Part shown: positions 47,852-57,744 of the stretch, in pieces
Position numbering within the stretch: the stretch's first letter is position 1
Layout of the letters: every line of letters starts with the position of its first letter
Position numbers and translations under genes: made by a program
Assembly (NCBI RefSeq): GCF_000214475.1
Contig: NZ_AFII01000001.1
Coordinates: forward strand, 372,001-436,000
DNA from: Parvimonas sp. oral taxon 110 str. F0139
GTDB taxonomy: Bacteria; Bacillota; Clostridia; Tissierellales; Peptoniphilaceae
Length of the DNA stretch: 64,000 nt
Reading direction: 5' to 3'
The notes under the pieces: model-generated
Database searches by the model: none
Told to the model about the DNA's origin: nothing
Seen by the model: the letters and a program-made list of their open reading frames with translations, nothing else

Positions 47852-49540
47852 TTAATTATTCTCAACTTCAGAAATTGTATATAATTTTTTAAAATATGAA
47901 TCAAAATTCATAAGTTCTTCAAAATTACCTTTTTCTTCTATCTTCCCATCTTTTAACACCAATATTTGGTCATATTGTTTTAAATTTTCCTTTATTAATC
48001 TATGTGTTACAGAAATCAATGTTATATTTTCAAGCTCAAGTAGTCCCTTTTCTATGGAAAATGCAATTTCATTATCCAAACTTGATAAAATTTCGTCAGC
48101 AAGTATTATCTTTGTATCCTTTATCAAAGATCTTGCAATTGAAATTCTCTGTTTTTCTCCTCCTGATAAATTATTTGCATTTTCAGAAATCAATTCCTTA
48201 TCATACAATCTATCCAAATATTTACCAAGTTCAGCTTTCAATATAACATCTTTTACTTTTTCTTCCGAATAATCTTTACTAAATAATGTTATATTATCAT
48301 AAATACTTCCTTTGAATAGAAATACATTTTGATTAATTGTTGAAATTAAATTTATAATAGAATTTCTTGAAATTTCATCCAAATCAGTTCCATCTATACA
48401 AATTTTTCCCTCATTCGCTTTAATTCTTTTTGAAATTAGCTTCATCAAAGTTGATTTTCCACTTCCTGATAAGCCTACTAAAGCATATTTTTTGCCTTTT
48501 TCAAAATCAAAAGTTATATTTTCCAAAACTTTTTTATCATCATATTTAAAGCTAACATCCTCTAAAGAAATCTTATTATTAAAGTCTTTAATTTCTGTTG
48601 TTTCAACATTTTCTTCTGAAATTAAAGTATTTTCGATTTTATTTAATATTTTATCAACAGACTTAAATTTTCCATAAGATTCTATAGCAAACATCAAAGG
48701 ATTTACAATATGATTTGTAAGTTGAACACAAACAATCATTTGTCCAAGTGTTATAAATCCTTTATACGCTAAATATCCCCCACAAACAAAACCACCTAAA
48801 AATGTAAAACCTCCAAAAAAGTATGAAATCATAGTTACTAAACTATACCTTTTTTGATATGCAAGTCCTTTATCATAAACATTTTTTGAGTTATTATAAA
48901 ACACTTTTGAAATAAATTTTTCTAGTCCAAATACTTTGATTGTTTCATAACCATTAAAATATTCACTTGTTCTTGCAGTATATTCACTTTGAGAATTTGA
49001 AAATTTCTCTTTAAAAGTTTTTAAATTTTTCATTGGAATATTTCCAAACACAAATGAAATTATAGACAATATCATTAAAGCAATCGTCATTTGATAGGAA
49101 ACATAGAAAATTGTCCCAAAGGCAAAAAGAAACAAAAATCCTGATTTAACTAAATTTAAAAATGTTCTAAAATACTCTGTTTCTATTGTATTAATATCAT
49201 TAGTAAGAATTGAAATCTTATCCCCTACATCATTATTATAAAAACTTTCAATATCTTGTTTTATTAAATTATTAAATATGTAAATCTTTGTATCTAAAGA
49301 CATTTTAGCTACAAATTTATAACTCATAACTTCATAAATCCATTTAAAAACGCTCTCTGTAATAAGTAAAGCAAAAGTATAAATCATAACCTTAGAAAAT
49401 TGCATATTTATTGCTCCACTTGTTGAATCTATAACATAACCAAAAAACATTGCAACTCCAATTTCCAATGAAATATAAATAAACATAACTACAAAAAGTG
49501 GTAGCAAAATATTCAAATTATTTTTCCATATTTTTTTCAT
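47852..49540 (-). CDS. ABC exporter with fused membrane and ATPase domains
   Basis: The 562-residue half-transporter has six membrane segments in residues 1-310 and a nucleotide-binding domain after about 330: Walker A GLSGSGKSTLMKLISK, signature NLSGGEKQRISIARSLI, Walker B KIILADEILSSLD and H-loop SVTHR. In other exporters the residue after Walker B is also Glu. It is 29 nt before the ABC-2 ATPase gene, so the two systems may be co-transcribed. No peptide precursor gene is beside it and the substrate is unknown. Confidence 0.87.
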   Translation of the reverse strand: MKKIWKNNLNILLPLFVVMFIYISLEIGVAMFFGYVIDSTSGAINMQFSKVMIYTFALLITESVFKWIYEVMSYKFVAKMSLDTKIYIFNNLIKQDIESFYNNDVGDKISILTNDINTIETEYFRTFLNLVKSGFLFLFAFGTIFYVSYQMTIALMILSIISFVFGNIPMKNLKTFKEKFSNSQSEYTARTSEYFNGYETIKVFGLEKFISKVFYNNSKNVYDKGLAYQKRYSLVTMISYFFGGFTFLGGFVCGGYLAYKGFITLGQMIVCVQLTNHIVNPLMFAIESYGKFKSVDKILNKIENTLISEENVETTEIKDFNNKISLEDVSFKYDDKKVLENITFDFEKGKKYALVGLSGSGKSTLMKLISKRIKANEGKICIDGTDLDEISRNSIINLISTINQNVFLFKGSIYDNITLFSKDYSEEKVKDVILKAELGKYLDRLYDKELISENANNLSGGEKQRISIARSLIKDTKIILADEILSSLDNEIAFSIEKGLLELENITLISVTHRLIKENLKQYDQILVLKDGKIEEKGNFEELMNFDSYFKKLYTISEVENN

Positions 49541-49690
49541 AATATTTCCTCCTCAACAGATAACCTTTTCAAAGAATATCATATTTATAGCACTATTTTA
49601 GAAGAAACAGGTTAAAAAGTCAATAGTAAGGACTAGCTTTAATTCAATTATAAATCTTAAATTAATTGCTATTAACAAGAAATATAGACT

Positions 49691-49715
49691 AAAAAAGCTG
49701 TGATTACTCACAGCT
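49691..49715 (-). terminator. engB terminator overlapping the stop codon
   Basis: An 8-bp stem AGCTGTGA/TCACAGCT with a 4-nt loop and T6 on the minus strand. The last codons of engB form one arm and its TAA is in the loop. Confidence 0.85.
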
Positions 49716-50294
49716 TAATATTTCTTCTATTTTATTATGGACTGCCTCTAAATTCGCTTTTGAATCTGAACTAAATGGAATAACTAAATTCATATCCTTT
49801 ATTCCTAAAGTTTCTCTAACAACTTTTAAATGTTTATTCCATTGTCCTTTAGAAATTTTATCAGCTTTAGTGGCTATAACATAACCACTAAATCCATATT
49901 CTAAAAGCCAGTTATACATCATAACATCTTCCTTACTAGGAGCATGTCTAATATCTACGATAAGAATAACTTCACACAAATTTTCTCTATTAGAAAGATA
50001 GGTTTCAATAATTACTCCCCATTTTTCTTTTTCACTTTTAGAAACTTGTGCATATCCATATCCTGGCAAATCTACTAATCTAAATGAATTATTTATTTTA
50101 TAAAAATTTACTGTTCTTGTTTTTCCGGGTTTGGAACTAGTTCTAGCTAAATTTTTCCTGTTTATGAAAGCATTTATAAAACTTGATTTCCCAACATTAC
50201 TCCTACCAGCAAAGGCAACTTCTTTTAAATCAGAATCAGGATACTGTGAAATAATCGCAGCAATTTGTTCTAATTCACTTGAGATTATTTTCAC
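49704..50294 (-). CDS. engB: Ribosome biogenesis GTPase YsxC/EngB
   Basis: An essential GTPase for late 50S assembly. The 196-residue product has G1 GRSNVGKSSFINAFI, G2 TSSKPGKTRT, G3 DLPGYGYAQVS and G4 TKADK. It starts 1 nt from the lon stop region, and tig-clpP-clpX-lon-engB is a conserved Firmicute order. The gene ends inside its own terminator hairpin. Confidence 0.97.
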   Translation of the reverse strand: MKIISSELEQIAAIISQYPDSDLKEVAFAGRSNVGKSSFINAFINRKNLARTSSKPGKTRTVNFYKINNSFRLVDLPGYGYAQVSKSEKEKWGVIIETYLSNRENLCEVILIVDIRHAPSKEDVMMYNWLLEYGFSGYVIATKADKISKGQWNKHLKVVRETLGIKDMNLVIPFSSDSKANLEAVHNKIEEILSCE

Positions 50295-50295
50295 T

Positions 50296-52644
50296 TTACA
50301 CCTCTTTTTCTAAAACTAAATCTAATACTTCACAAACATCAGAAACTGTATAAATTTTTAAAGTTTCTCTAATTTCTTCAGGAATTTCATCAATATCAAC
50401 TTCATTTTCTTTTGGAATAATTATATTTTTTATTCCATACCTATTTGCTGCAAGGATTTTTTCTTTAAGTCCTCCTATTGCTAAAACTCTTCCTCTTAAA
50501 GTTACTTCCCCTGTCATTGCAAATTGTCTATTGACTTTCCTATTTGTAAGAGCACTGACAATTGCTGTTGTCATTGTTATACCAGCTGATGGACCGTCTT
50601 TTGGTACTGCTCCTTCAGGAACGTGAATGTGTATATCTTTTTCCTTATAAAAATCTTCTTTAATATTAAATTTATCAGCTTTGCTTCTAACAAATGAAAT
50701 TGCAGTCATCGCAGATTCCTTCATAACATCACCAAGTTGTCCAGTAAGCTGAATTTTTCCTGTTCCATTTACAATATCAGTTTCTATTGTTAAAAGTTCT
50801 CCTCCTACTTCTGTCCAAGCCAATCCGTTTACAAGTCCAACCCTATCTTCTTTTTCCAAAATATCATCATGGAATTTTTTCTTTCCTAAGAAATCAACAA
50901 GATTTTTTGAATTAACTGTAACTTTTTTACTTTCTTTTGAAACTAAAATCACAGCTGCTTTTCTAATTATTTTTTCAATCATTCTTTCCAAATTTCTTAC
51001 ACCGGATTCTCTAGTATAATATCGAATGATATCCCTTACTGCATCAGCTTTTATATCAAGCATTTTTTTAGTCATTGAAAAGTTTTTAAACGCCTTTGGA
51101 ATCAAATGATTAATAGCAATTTTTTCTTTTTCATCATAAGTATAGCTTGAGACCGGAATAATTTCCATTCTATCAAGTAATGGAGATGGAATTGTAGCAG
51201 TTGTATTAGCAGTAGTTATAAACATAACTTTTGAAAGATCAAAAGGAATATTTATATAATTATCTGTAAACTTATTATTTTGTTCAGGATCTAAAACTTC
51301 AAGCAATGCACTAGAAGGATCTCCTCTAAAGTCATTTGAAACCTTATCAATCTCATCAAGTAACATAACAGGATTATTAACTTTACATTGTTCTAATAAA
51401 GTTAAAATTTTACCTGGCATCGCTCCAACATAAGTTCTTCTATGACCTCTTATTTCACTTTCATCATGAAGCCCACCCAATCTCATAGAAACAAATTCTC
51501 TATTCAAAGATTTCGCTATAGATTTTGCGATAGAAGTCTTACCCACTCCTGGTGGACCAACTAAACAAATTATTGAGCCTTTTTGATTATTTGAAATTTT
51601 TCTTAAGGCTATTGATTCTATAATTCTATCCTTAACATCTTTAAGTCCAAAATGGTCTTTATCTAAAATTTTTCTAGTGTAAGCAACATCTAATTTTTCT
51701 TTTTTTGACTTTTTCCAAGGCAATGCAACTATTTTATCAAGATAACTTCTAATCACATTTCCCTCAGGTGAGCCTGATGGTATTTCAGAAAGTTTTCTAA
51801 TTTCCTTAAATAACATTTCTTCAATATTTTCATCAAATCCAAAACTCATTATGGTATTAGCATATTCATCCAATTCAGAGCTTAAATCTTCTCCATCTCC
51901 AAGTTCTTCTTTTATTATATTAAGTTGTTCTCGAAGATAATATTCTCTTTGATTTTTATTTAGTCTTGAAGAAACCTTTCTAGAAATACTTTCTTCTAAG
52001 AATGATAATTCTATAGAATTTTGTAAAATTTCATAAAGTTTTTCAAGTCTTTCTCTCATATCAAATATTTTAAAGTTTTCATAATGTTCATCATCAGATA
52101 ATCTCATTATATAGCTTGCTACATTATTTGTAAATTTATCCATATTTGAAGAATTTTGAACACTTATTTCAGTATCAACATCTAGATGTCTTTTCTTAGC
52201 TGTATATTCTTCAAATGCAACTTCAACCATATTTCGTAAAGTTGCCAATTCAGAGTCTACTTCTTCTCCAACTTCATCATAATAGAATTCTTCAACATCA
52301 GCTGTTAGAAATTTACCATCATCATAAATTTTCTTTGCTCTACATCTACAAATACCTTCAGCTAAAACTCTAGTTATTCCATTATTCATCTTTAAAATTT
52401 GTTTAACGATAACAACAGTTCCCATTTCATATAAATCTTCTGCCTTAGGATCTTCTGTCCTAATATCTTTTTGAGTAAAAGCAACTAAAATTGAATCCTT
52501 TTTTAATGCAGACTCTATTGCATCTATAGACTTTTTTCTTCCTGCATCAAAATGAACAACAGAATAAGGATAAATCCAAAGTCCTCTAAGTGCTATTACA
52601 GGTCTATTTAATTTTTCTTCAATATTAAAATTTATATTGCTCAT
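50296..52644 (-). CDS. lon: ATP-dependent protease Lon
   Basis: Lon degrades misfolded and regulatory proteins in the cytosol. It has 782 residues from ATG 52644, chosen for GAGG about 10 nt upstream; a longer in-frame ATG at 52674 lies inside clpX. The N-terminal LON domain starts at RPVIALRGLWIYPYSVVHFD. The AAA+ module has GPPGVGKTSIAKSIAK, VMLLDEIDKV and the sensor region. The protease domain has the catalytic Ser in PKDGPSAGITM and Lys in GGLKEKILAANRYGI. No CtsR box is seen in front of this operon. Confidence 0.96.
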   Translation of the reverse strand: MSNINFNIEEKLNRPVIALRGLWIYPYSVVHFDAGRKKSIDAIESALKKDSILVAFTQKDIRTEDPKAEDLYEMGTVVIVKQILKMNNGITRVLAEGICRCRAKKIYDDGKFLTADVEEFYYDEVGEEVDSELATLRNMVEVAFEEYTAKKRHLDVDTEISVQNSSNMDKFTNNVASYIMRLSDDEHYENFKIFDMRERLEKLYEILQNSIELSFLEESISRKVSSRLNKNQREYYLREQLNIIKEELGDGEDLSSELDEYANTIMSFGFDENIEEMLFKEIRKLSEIPSGSPEGNVIRSYLDKIVALPWKKSKKEKLDVAYTRKILDKDHFGLKDVKDRIIESIALRKISNNQKGSIICLVGPPGVGKTSIAKSIAKSLNREFVSMRLGGLHDESEIRGHRRTYVGAMPGKILTLLEQCKVNNPVMLLDEIDKVSNDFRGDPSSALLEVLDPEQNNKFTDNYINIPFDLSKVMFITTANTTATIPSPLLDRMEIIPVSSYTYDEKEKIAINHLIPKAFKNFSMTKKMLDIKADAVRDIIRYYTRESGVRNLERMIEKIIRKAAVILVSKESKKVTVNSKNLVDFLGKKKFHDDILEKEDRVGLVNGLAWTEVGGELLTIETDIVNGTGKIQLTGQLGDVMKESAMTAISFVRSKADKFNIKEDFYKEKDIHIHVPEGAVPKDGPSAGITMTTAIVSALTNRKVNRQFAMTGEVTLRGRVLAIGGLKEKILAANRYGIKNIIIPKENEVDIDEIPEEIRETLKIYTVSDVCEVLDLVLEKEV

Positions 52645-52657
52645 AAATATTTTTCCT

Positions 52658-53881
52658 CTATTTTTTATTTTCATTATATATTAAAACGGGATTTGCCTTT
52701 CCTAAAACTACATCTTTAGTGACAATACATTTTTCAACATTTTTCTCAGACGGCAATGTGAACATTGTATCTAAAAGAGCACTTTCTATAACAGCACGCA
52801 AACCTCTTGCACCTGTTTTTCTTTCAAGAGCTATCTTTGCAATTTCTTTTATTGCATCTTTTTCAAACTCAAGCTCTATATTATCCATAGATAAAAGCTC
52901 TTTATATTGTTTAATTAATGCATTCTTTGGTTCTTCTAAAATTCTAATTAGAGAATTTTCATTTAAACTTTCTAAAGTTACAATCATAGGTATTCTACCA
53001 ACAAATTCGGGTATCAAACCATACTTAAGTAAATCTTCAGGTCTTAAATTCTTAATAATTTCAGAAAAATCATCAAGCTTATCCGTTTTAACATCTGCGC
53101 CAAACCCCATTGATTTCTTCTCTAGTCTGGCTTTTAAAATTGACTCTATACCTTGAAAAGCTCCACCTACAATAAATAAAATATTTGTAGTATCAACTTG
53201 TATATATTGTTGATCAGGATGTTTTCTTCCTCCTTTTGGAGGAACATTTGCAACAGTTCCTTCTATTATTTTTAAAAGTGATTGTTGAACACCCTCTCCA
53301 CTAACATCTCTAGTTATTGAAGGGTTTTCACTTTTCCTCGTAATTTTATCAATTTCATCAATATATATTATTCCTTTTTCTGCTCTTTCTATGTCATAGT
53401 CAGCAGCCTGAACTAATTTCAAAATTATATTCTCAACATCCTCTCCAACATATCCTGCTTCAGTTAAAGTAGTTGCATCTGCAATTGCGAAAGGAACATC
53501 TAAAACTTTAGCAAGTGTTTGAGCTAAAAGCGTCTTTCCGCTTCCCGTAGGTCCTACAAGAAGAATATTAGACTTTTGAATTTCAACTTCACTTTCAACA
53601 TCTCTATTAATTCTTTTATAGTGATTATAAACAGCAACACTTAGAGCTTTTTTTGCATTGTCTTGTTGAATAATATACTCATCTAAAATATTCTTAATTT
53701 CTACTGGAGTTGGTAATTTTTCTAAGCTTTCTTTTTTCTTAGTTCTTTCTTGGTATTCAATCATGGAATGACAAATTTCAATACATTCATTGCAGATATT
53801 TGCATTAATTCCACTGACTATTTGATCTACTTCTTCTACCTCTTTTCCACAAAAAGAACATCTTGTTATCTTTTTTTCCAA
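52658..53881 (-). CDS. clpX: ATP-dependent unfoldase ClpX
   Basis: ClpX unfolds substrates and feeds them to ClpP. The 407-residue product has an N-terminal zinc domain ([16 protein letters not shown]), Walker [19 protein letters not shown], Walker [12 protein letters not shown], the pore loop region GYVGEDVE, and [16 protein letters not shown] in the C-terminal domain with the ClpP-contact loop nearby. It follows clpP by 10 nt. Confidence 0.97.
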   Translation of the reverse strand: MEKKITRCSFCGKEVEEVDQIVSGINANICNECIEICHSMIEYQERTKKKESLEKLPTPVEIKNILDEYIIQQDNAKKALSVAVYNHYKRINRDVESEVEIQKSNILLVGPTGSGKTLLAQTLAKVLDVPFAIADATTLTEAGYVGEDVENIILKLVQAADYDIERAEKGIIYIDEIDKITRKSENPSITRDVSGEGVQQSLLKIIEGTVANVPPKGGRKHPDQQYIQVDTTNILFIVGGAFQGIESILKARLEKKSMGFGADVKTDKLDDFSEIIKNLRPEDLLKYGLIPEFVGRIPMIVTLESLNENSLIRILEEPKNALIKQYKELLSMDNIELEFEKDAIKEIAKIALERKTGARGLRAVIESALLDTMFTLPSEKNVEKCIVTKDVVLGKANPVLIYNENKK

Positions 53882-53891
53882 AATTAACTCC

Positions 53892-54470
53892 TTAATTTTC
53901 TATTACTTCATCGATTATTCCATATTCTTTTGCTTCATAAGCACTCATATAGAAATCTCTATCTGTGTCTTTTTCAATTTTTTTAAGAGATTGACCTGTT
54001 CTCTTTGCTAAAATTTGATTAAGAGTTGCTCTAACTTGTAAAATCTTTTGTGCTTGAATTTTAATGTCTTCAGCTTGACCTTGAGCTCCTCCTAAAGGTT
54101 GGTGAATCATAATATCTGCATTAGGCAAAGCAAATCTCTTTCCTTTTGCACCTGATGTCAATAAAAATGCCCCCATACTTGCAGCACGTCCAATACAAAT
54201 AGTACTTACATCAGGTTTTATATATTGAATTGTATCATAAATTGCAAGTCCAGCGCTAACTGAACCGCCTGGACTATTTATATAAATTTGAATATCTTTT
54301 TTAGGATCTTCTGATTCTAAAAATAGAAGTTGAGCAACAATCAAATCAGCCATTTGATCATTCACTTCTCCACTTAAAAATATAATTCTTTCCTTTAAAA
54401 GTCTTGAATAAATATCATAAGACCTTTCTCCTCTATTAGTTTGTTCAACTACCATAGGTATAAGTGCCAT
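53892..54470 (-). CDS. clpP: ATP-dependent Clp protease proteolytic subunit
   Basis: ClpP forms the 14-mer protease chamber. The 192-residue product has [39 protein letters not shown], the catalytic Ser in [13 protein letters not shown] (about 98), His in [11 protein letters not shown] (about 123) and Asp near 172 ([20 protein letters not shown]). It is preceded by an intercistronic hairpin after tig. Confidence 0.97.
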   Translation of the reverse strand: MALIPMVVEQTNRGERSYDIYSRLLKERIIFLSGEVNDQMADLIVAQLLFLESEDPKKDIQIYINSPGGSVSAGLAIYDTIQYIKPDVSTICIGRAASMGAFLLTSGAKGKRFALPNADIMIHQPLGGAQGQAEDIKIQAQKILQVRATLNQILAKRTGQSLKKIEKDTDRDFYMSAYEAKEYGIIDEVIEN

Positions 54471-54486
54471 AATTACCTCCTAATAA

Positions 54487-54520
54487 AAAATATAGCTTAG
54501 CAAAATGCAAGCTATATTTT
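54487..54520 (-). terminator. Hairpin between tig and clpP
   Basis: On the minus strand, ATATAGCTT pairs with AAGCTATAT and is followed by TTTTTTATT, 10 nt past the tig stop. It looks like an intrinsic terminator placed inside the operon, so clpP-clpX-lon may be partly uncoupled from tig. Confidence 0.7.
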
Positions 54521-54526
54521 AACTAA

Positions 54527-55852
54527 TTATTCCTCAACAGTTTCTTTTTTAGGTTCTTGGAATTTAACAAGACTTACCAAATGATCAACCGCTTTTCTTC
54601 TAATTAAACTTGCAGTAATGCCTTCCAGACCTTCTCCTGATTTCAATTCCTTCTTAAATTCTTCAAAATCTTTAACTTTCATATTCTTTCCGAATTCATC
54701 GATTTCTTTATCAATTTCTTCTTCAGATACTTCAATATTTTCTAATTTTGCAAAAGCATCGATAACAAGTTCAGCATTAGCTCTCTTAGTAGCTTCTGGT
54801 CTTAATTGTTCTCTAACAGCTTCTTCAGTAGTATTTAACATTTTGAAATAATTATCCAAGTCCATATTGTATTGTCTAATTCTACCTGCAAAATCTCTAA
54901 AAGCTTTATCAACTTCTTCAGCAACCATTGATTCTGGAGCTTCTACATTTGAACTTTCAATAAGAGCATCAATTGCATTATTTTGTTTTTGAACCAAAGC
55001 ATTTCTTTCTGCAGATTCAACAAGATTCTTTTTAATATCTGCTCTATATTCTTCCAGTGTATCAAACTCAGAAACATCTTGCGCGAATTCATCATCTAAT
55101 TCAGGAAGTTGTTTTTCTTTAATAGAATTTATTTTTACTTTGAAAAGAGCTTCTTTTCCTTTTAACTCTTCTGAATGGTATTCTTCAGGGAAAATAACAT
55201 TAACATCAACATTATCTCCTATATTTTTCCCAATTAATTGTTCTTCAAAACCTGGAATAAAAGTATGTGAGCCAACAACTAAATCATAATTTTCAGATTT
55301 ACCTCCATCAAATGGAACTCCTTCAACACTACCTTCAAAGTCAATATTAACAGTATCCATATCTTTTACAGGTCTATCTTCAATTGAAACTATTCTTGCA
55401 TTGTTTTCACGTTCTTTATTTATCCTTTCATCAACCATTTCATCAGTTACTTCAAACTTAACATCATCAGCAACTAAATTTTTATAGTCTCCTAACTCAG
55501 GAACTGGTTTTAATTCTTGTTCAAATTTTATTACTATAGCTTTATTTTTATCAAATTCTTCAATATCAATTTTTGGCATCCCACAGATGTCTTTACCAAT
55601 TTCTAATTCTTTAACAGCGTCTTCAAATAAATCAGGTAATAATTCATTTACAGCATCTTCAAAGAAAATACCTTCTCCATAATTTAATTCAATGATTTTT
55701 CTTGGAGCTTTACCCTTTCTGAAACCTGGAATGTTAAATCTTGATTTCATTTTGTTATAAACTTTATTAATTGAAGCTTGGAATGCTTCTGGACTAATTT
55801 CTGATGTAAAAACTATTTTCTTGTCATCTCTTGATACTAATTTAGTATTCAT
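54527..55852 (-). CDS. tig: Trigger factor
   Basis: A ribosome-bound chaperone with peptidyl-prolyl isomerase activity. The 441-residue product has the ribosome-docking motif FNIPGFRKGKAPRK in the N-terminal domain, the FKBP-like domain from about 150 (VDIDFEGSVEGVPFDGG; SHTFIPGFEEQLIG), and a helical C-terminal domain ending in an acidic tail. It starts at ATG 55852 after AGGAGGAAATTAA and opens the clp-lon operon. Confidence 0.96.
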   Translation of the reverse strand: MNTKLVSRDDKKIVFTSEISPEAFQASINKVYNKMKSRFNIPGFRKGKAPRKIIELNYGEGIFFEDAVNELLPDLFEDAVKELEIGKDICGMPKIDIEEFDKNKAIVIKFEQELKPVPELGDYKNLVADDVKFEVTDEMVDERINKERENNARIVSIEDRPVKDMDTVNIDFEGSVEGVPFDGGKSENYDLVVGSHTFIPGFEEQLIGKNIGDNVDVNVIFPEEYHSEELKGKEALFKVKINSIKEKQLPELDDEFAQDVSEFDTLEEYRADIKKNLVESAERNALVQKQNNAIDALIESSNVEAPESMVAEEVDKAFRDFAGRIRQYNMDLDNYFKMLNTTEEAVREQLRPEATKRANAELVIDAFAKLENIEVSEEEIDKEIDEFGKNMKVKDFEEFKKELKSGEGLEGITASLIRRKAVDHLVSLVKFQEPKKETVEE

Positions 55853-55911
55853 TTAATTTCCTCCTAACAACTCTATAAAAATTATATTATTTTCTATTTA
55901 CATACCTAAGA

Positions 55912-55940
55912 ATTATAACACAAAAAAACATATAATTCAA
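55912..55940 (-). promoter_or_regulatory. tig operon promoter
   Basis: On the minus strand, TTGAAT, a 17-nt spacer and TATAAT with an extended TGT, 60 nt upstream of the tig start. No CtsR heptads or CIRCE element are seen near it. Confidence 0.78.
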
Positions 55941-55988
55941 TACATATTAACAAATTTAAGATACATTTTTAATAGTATATTACACAAT

Positions 55989-56746
55989 TTAACCTTCAAA
56001 AATATAACTTGTCATAGAAACAGATCCCAAATCACAGCCTTCATTAAATATTTCAACTTTTTTATAGTCACATGCACATCCCAAAGCTATTAGTAAAGGA
56101 TAAAAATGTTCAGGTGTTGGTACTGAATGATGGTAATCAAAACTACTATTATTATAATTTATTACTGATTCAATATTCTTATTTATGATACTATCCTTAA
56201 TATAATTATCAAATTTATTAGCCCAATTAAATCCACCTTTTTTATCAAAATCAATTAATTGTAAATTATGAACTATATTCCCACTAGCAATAACTAAAAT
56301 ATCCTCATTTAATAATCTTTTTAACTTTTTTCCAAACTCATACTGCTCTTTAGGACTTTTATTTTTATCAACACTTAACATAACTACAGGAATTTCAGCA
56401 TTGGGATAAGTTTTACATAAAATACTCCATATTCCATGATCTATCCCCCATGAATTATCCTCTTTAATTGCAAGTTCAAATATTAGTTTTTTTGCAAACT
56501 CCACATTATTTTTTGGCTCATATTTAATTTCGTAAAGCTCCTTAGGAAACCCATACATATCATAGATTTGTTCATTATATTCTAATGTTCTAACAAATTG
56601 TCCGTTAGTATACCAATGAGCTGAAATTGCAAGAATCATTTTTGGAGTTTTTAATTTTTTCTTATCGATACCCAATTATCACTAAATACATTTTTACTAA
56701 TAGCATTCATTGGAGAACCATGTCCAACAAAAATCACATTATACAC
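55989..56746 (-). CDS. LigB/DODA-type extradiol dioxygenase-like protein (one frameshift)
   Basis: Family members (class III extradiol dioxygenases such as YgiD) open aromatic catechols with a His-bound metal. The downstream frame alone lacks the family start. Upstream, in another frame, lies VIFVGHGSPMNAIS, the missing N-terminus with a metal His. Restoring one G at the GGG run (plus strand CCC 56671-56673) joins them into 252 residues from GTG 56746. Other likely ligands are SAHWY, NIVHNL and PTPEHFYPL. The real substrate in this organism is unknown. Confidence 0.75.
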
Positions 56747-56883
56747 CTAAATCACCTCGATTAATTATACCCTATTTAGTTTTTAAAACTAACTATTATA
56801 TTCATCAAAGCACCTAATTTATGATTTTTTCTATTGTATAAAAATGATATTAAATTTTGTTTATTAAATATTTTATTTACAAT

Positions 56884-56911
56884 AAAAAAGTTGCACTATA
56901 TAGAGCAACTT
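56884..56911 (-). terminator. Terminator after lipoprotein gene 1
   Basis: A 7-bp stem AAGTTGC/GCAACTT with T6 on the minus strand, 9 nt past the stop codon. Confidence 0.8.
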
Positions 56912-56919
56912 GTTTAGTT

Positions 56920-57648
56920 CTATTTATCTAAATTTAAATCATTCCATTTTGAAAAACTAGTAGTATTAGAGAATTTTGTCACTTCATTATTCCCAATATA
57001 TTCTAAAGTCCAAAAAACATTCTTTAAATAAAATGTATCTTTGTCAAAAACTGCTTCAAATGTTATAGTAACATCATTTTCAGAAATTTTTTTCAAATCC
57101 AACTTATATTCAGCTTTCAATATGTTAATAATTTTTGATTTATTCTTATCATCATTATTTATTTTTAAATGATACTCATCATTAACTTCTTCAAATTTTA
57201 TATCATTTTCAGTAAAGGAATAAATACCATCTAATAATCTAAAATAATCTGGAAATACATTATAATTGCTATTATTAGTTTCAGATTTTTTATCTACTCC
57301 ATTTACCTTTTTAGTCATAATTGCTGTTCTGTTTTCATCACCAACAAACTCTGCATCATAATTATTTTGTTCAATATTTGAGGTCCCTGAGTACCTAACA
57401 ATCACTTTTCCTTTGGTAATTTTCTTAGAATCCTTATCATTAATCAATTCTCCTTTTAGAATTTGTTTTGTTGTTTTTCCATTTTGTTCAGTTATAATTT
57501 CATTAAGTAATAAAAAAGATTCAATATTATTGTTAGCATTTTTAGATTTTTCAAACAATTCGTTAACACCAACCTTATTAGAACAACCTGAAAAAGTTAT
57601 AATTACTAACAACACTCCTAATATAAATATTTTTTTATTTTTAAACAT
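56920..57648 (-). CDS. Lipoprotein of unknown function, paralogue of the next gene
   Basis: A 242-residue protein with a type II signal peptide (KKIFILGVLLVIITFSGCSN) and lipobox FSGC, so a membrane-anchored exported lipoprotein. The body is beta-rich and charged. It shares a clear pattern with the 57745-58470 product: LFEKSKNANN, KGELINDKDSKKITKGK, FVGDENRTAIMTKKVNG, PDYFRLLDGIYSF, NDEYHLKI and FDKDTFYLKNVFWTLEY. This looks like a LolA/LppX-like lipoprotein fold, but that is inference. The two genes arose by tandem duplication. Confidence 0.8.
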   Translation of the reverse strand: MFKNKKIFILGVLLVIITFSGCSNKVGVNELFEKSKNANNNIESFLLLNEIITEQNGKTTKQILKGELINDKDSKKITKGKVIVRYSGTSNIEQNNYDAEFVGDENRTAIMTKKVNGVDKKSETNNSNYNVFPDYFRLLDGIYSFTENDIKFEEVNDEYHLKINNDDKNKSKIINILKAEYKLDLKKISENDVTITFEAVFDKDTFYLKNVFWTLEYIGNNEVTKFSNTTSFSKWNDLNLDK

Positions 57649-57703
57649 TATTAATCCTCCAAAAAATAAATCTACGTATATTATATCATATTTTTAAATA
57701 TAT

Positions 57704-57735
57704 AAAAAATGTTACTTTGCTATAGTAACATTTTT
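57704..57735 (-). terminator. Terminator after lipoprotein gene 2, bidirectional
   Basis: A 12-bp stem AAAAATGTTACT/AGTAACATTTTT, 10 nt past the stop of the 57745 gene. Confidence 0.85.
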
Positions 57736-57744
57736 GTATTAAAT

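Noticed and set aside
49541..49690. Bacteriocin precursor upstream of the ABC exporter
   Set aside because: No small ORF with a leader or double-glycine motif in the 150-nt gap.
52719..53156. Plus-strand ORF of 145 codons opposite clpX
   Set aside because: Shadow of the conserved clpX frame; composition is Ser/Ile/Phe-rich and there is no Shine-Dalgarno.
55853..55988. CtsR box or CIRCE element upstream of tig-clpP-clpX-lon
   Set aside because: No GGTCAAA heptads or TTAGCACTC-type inverted repeat in the promoter region.
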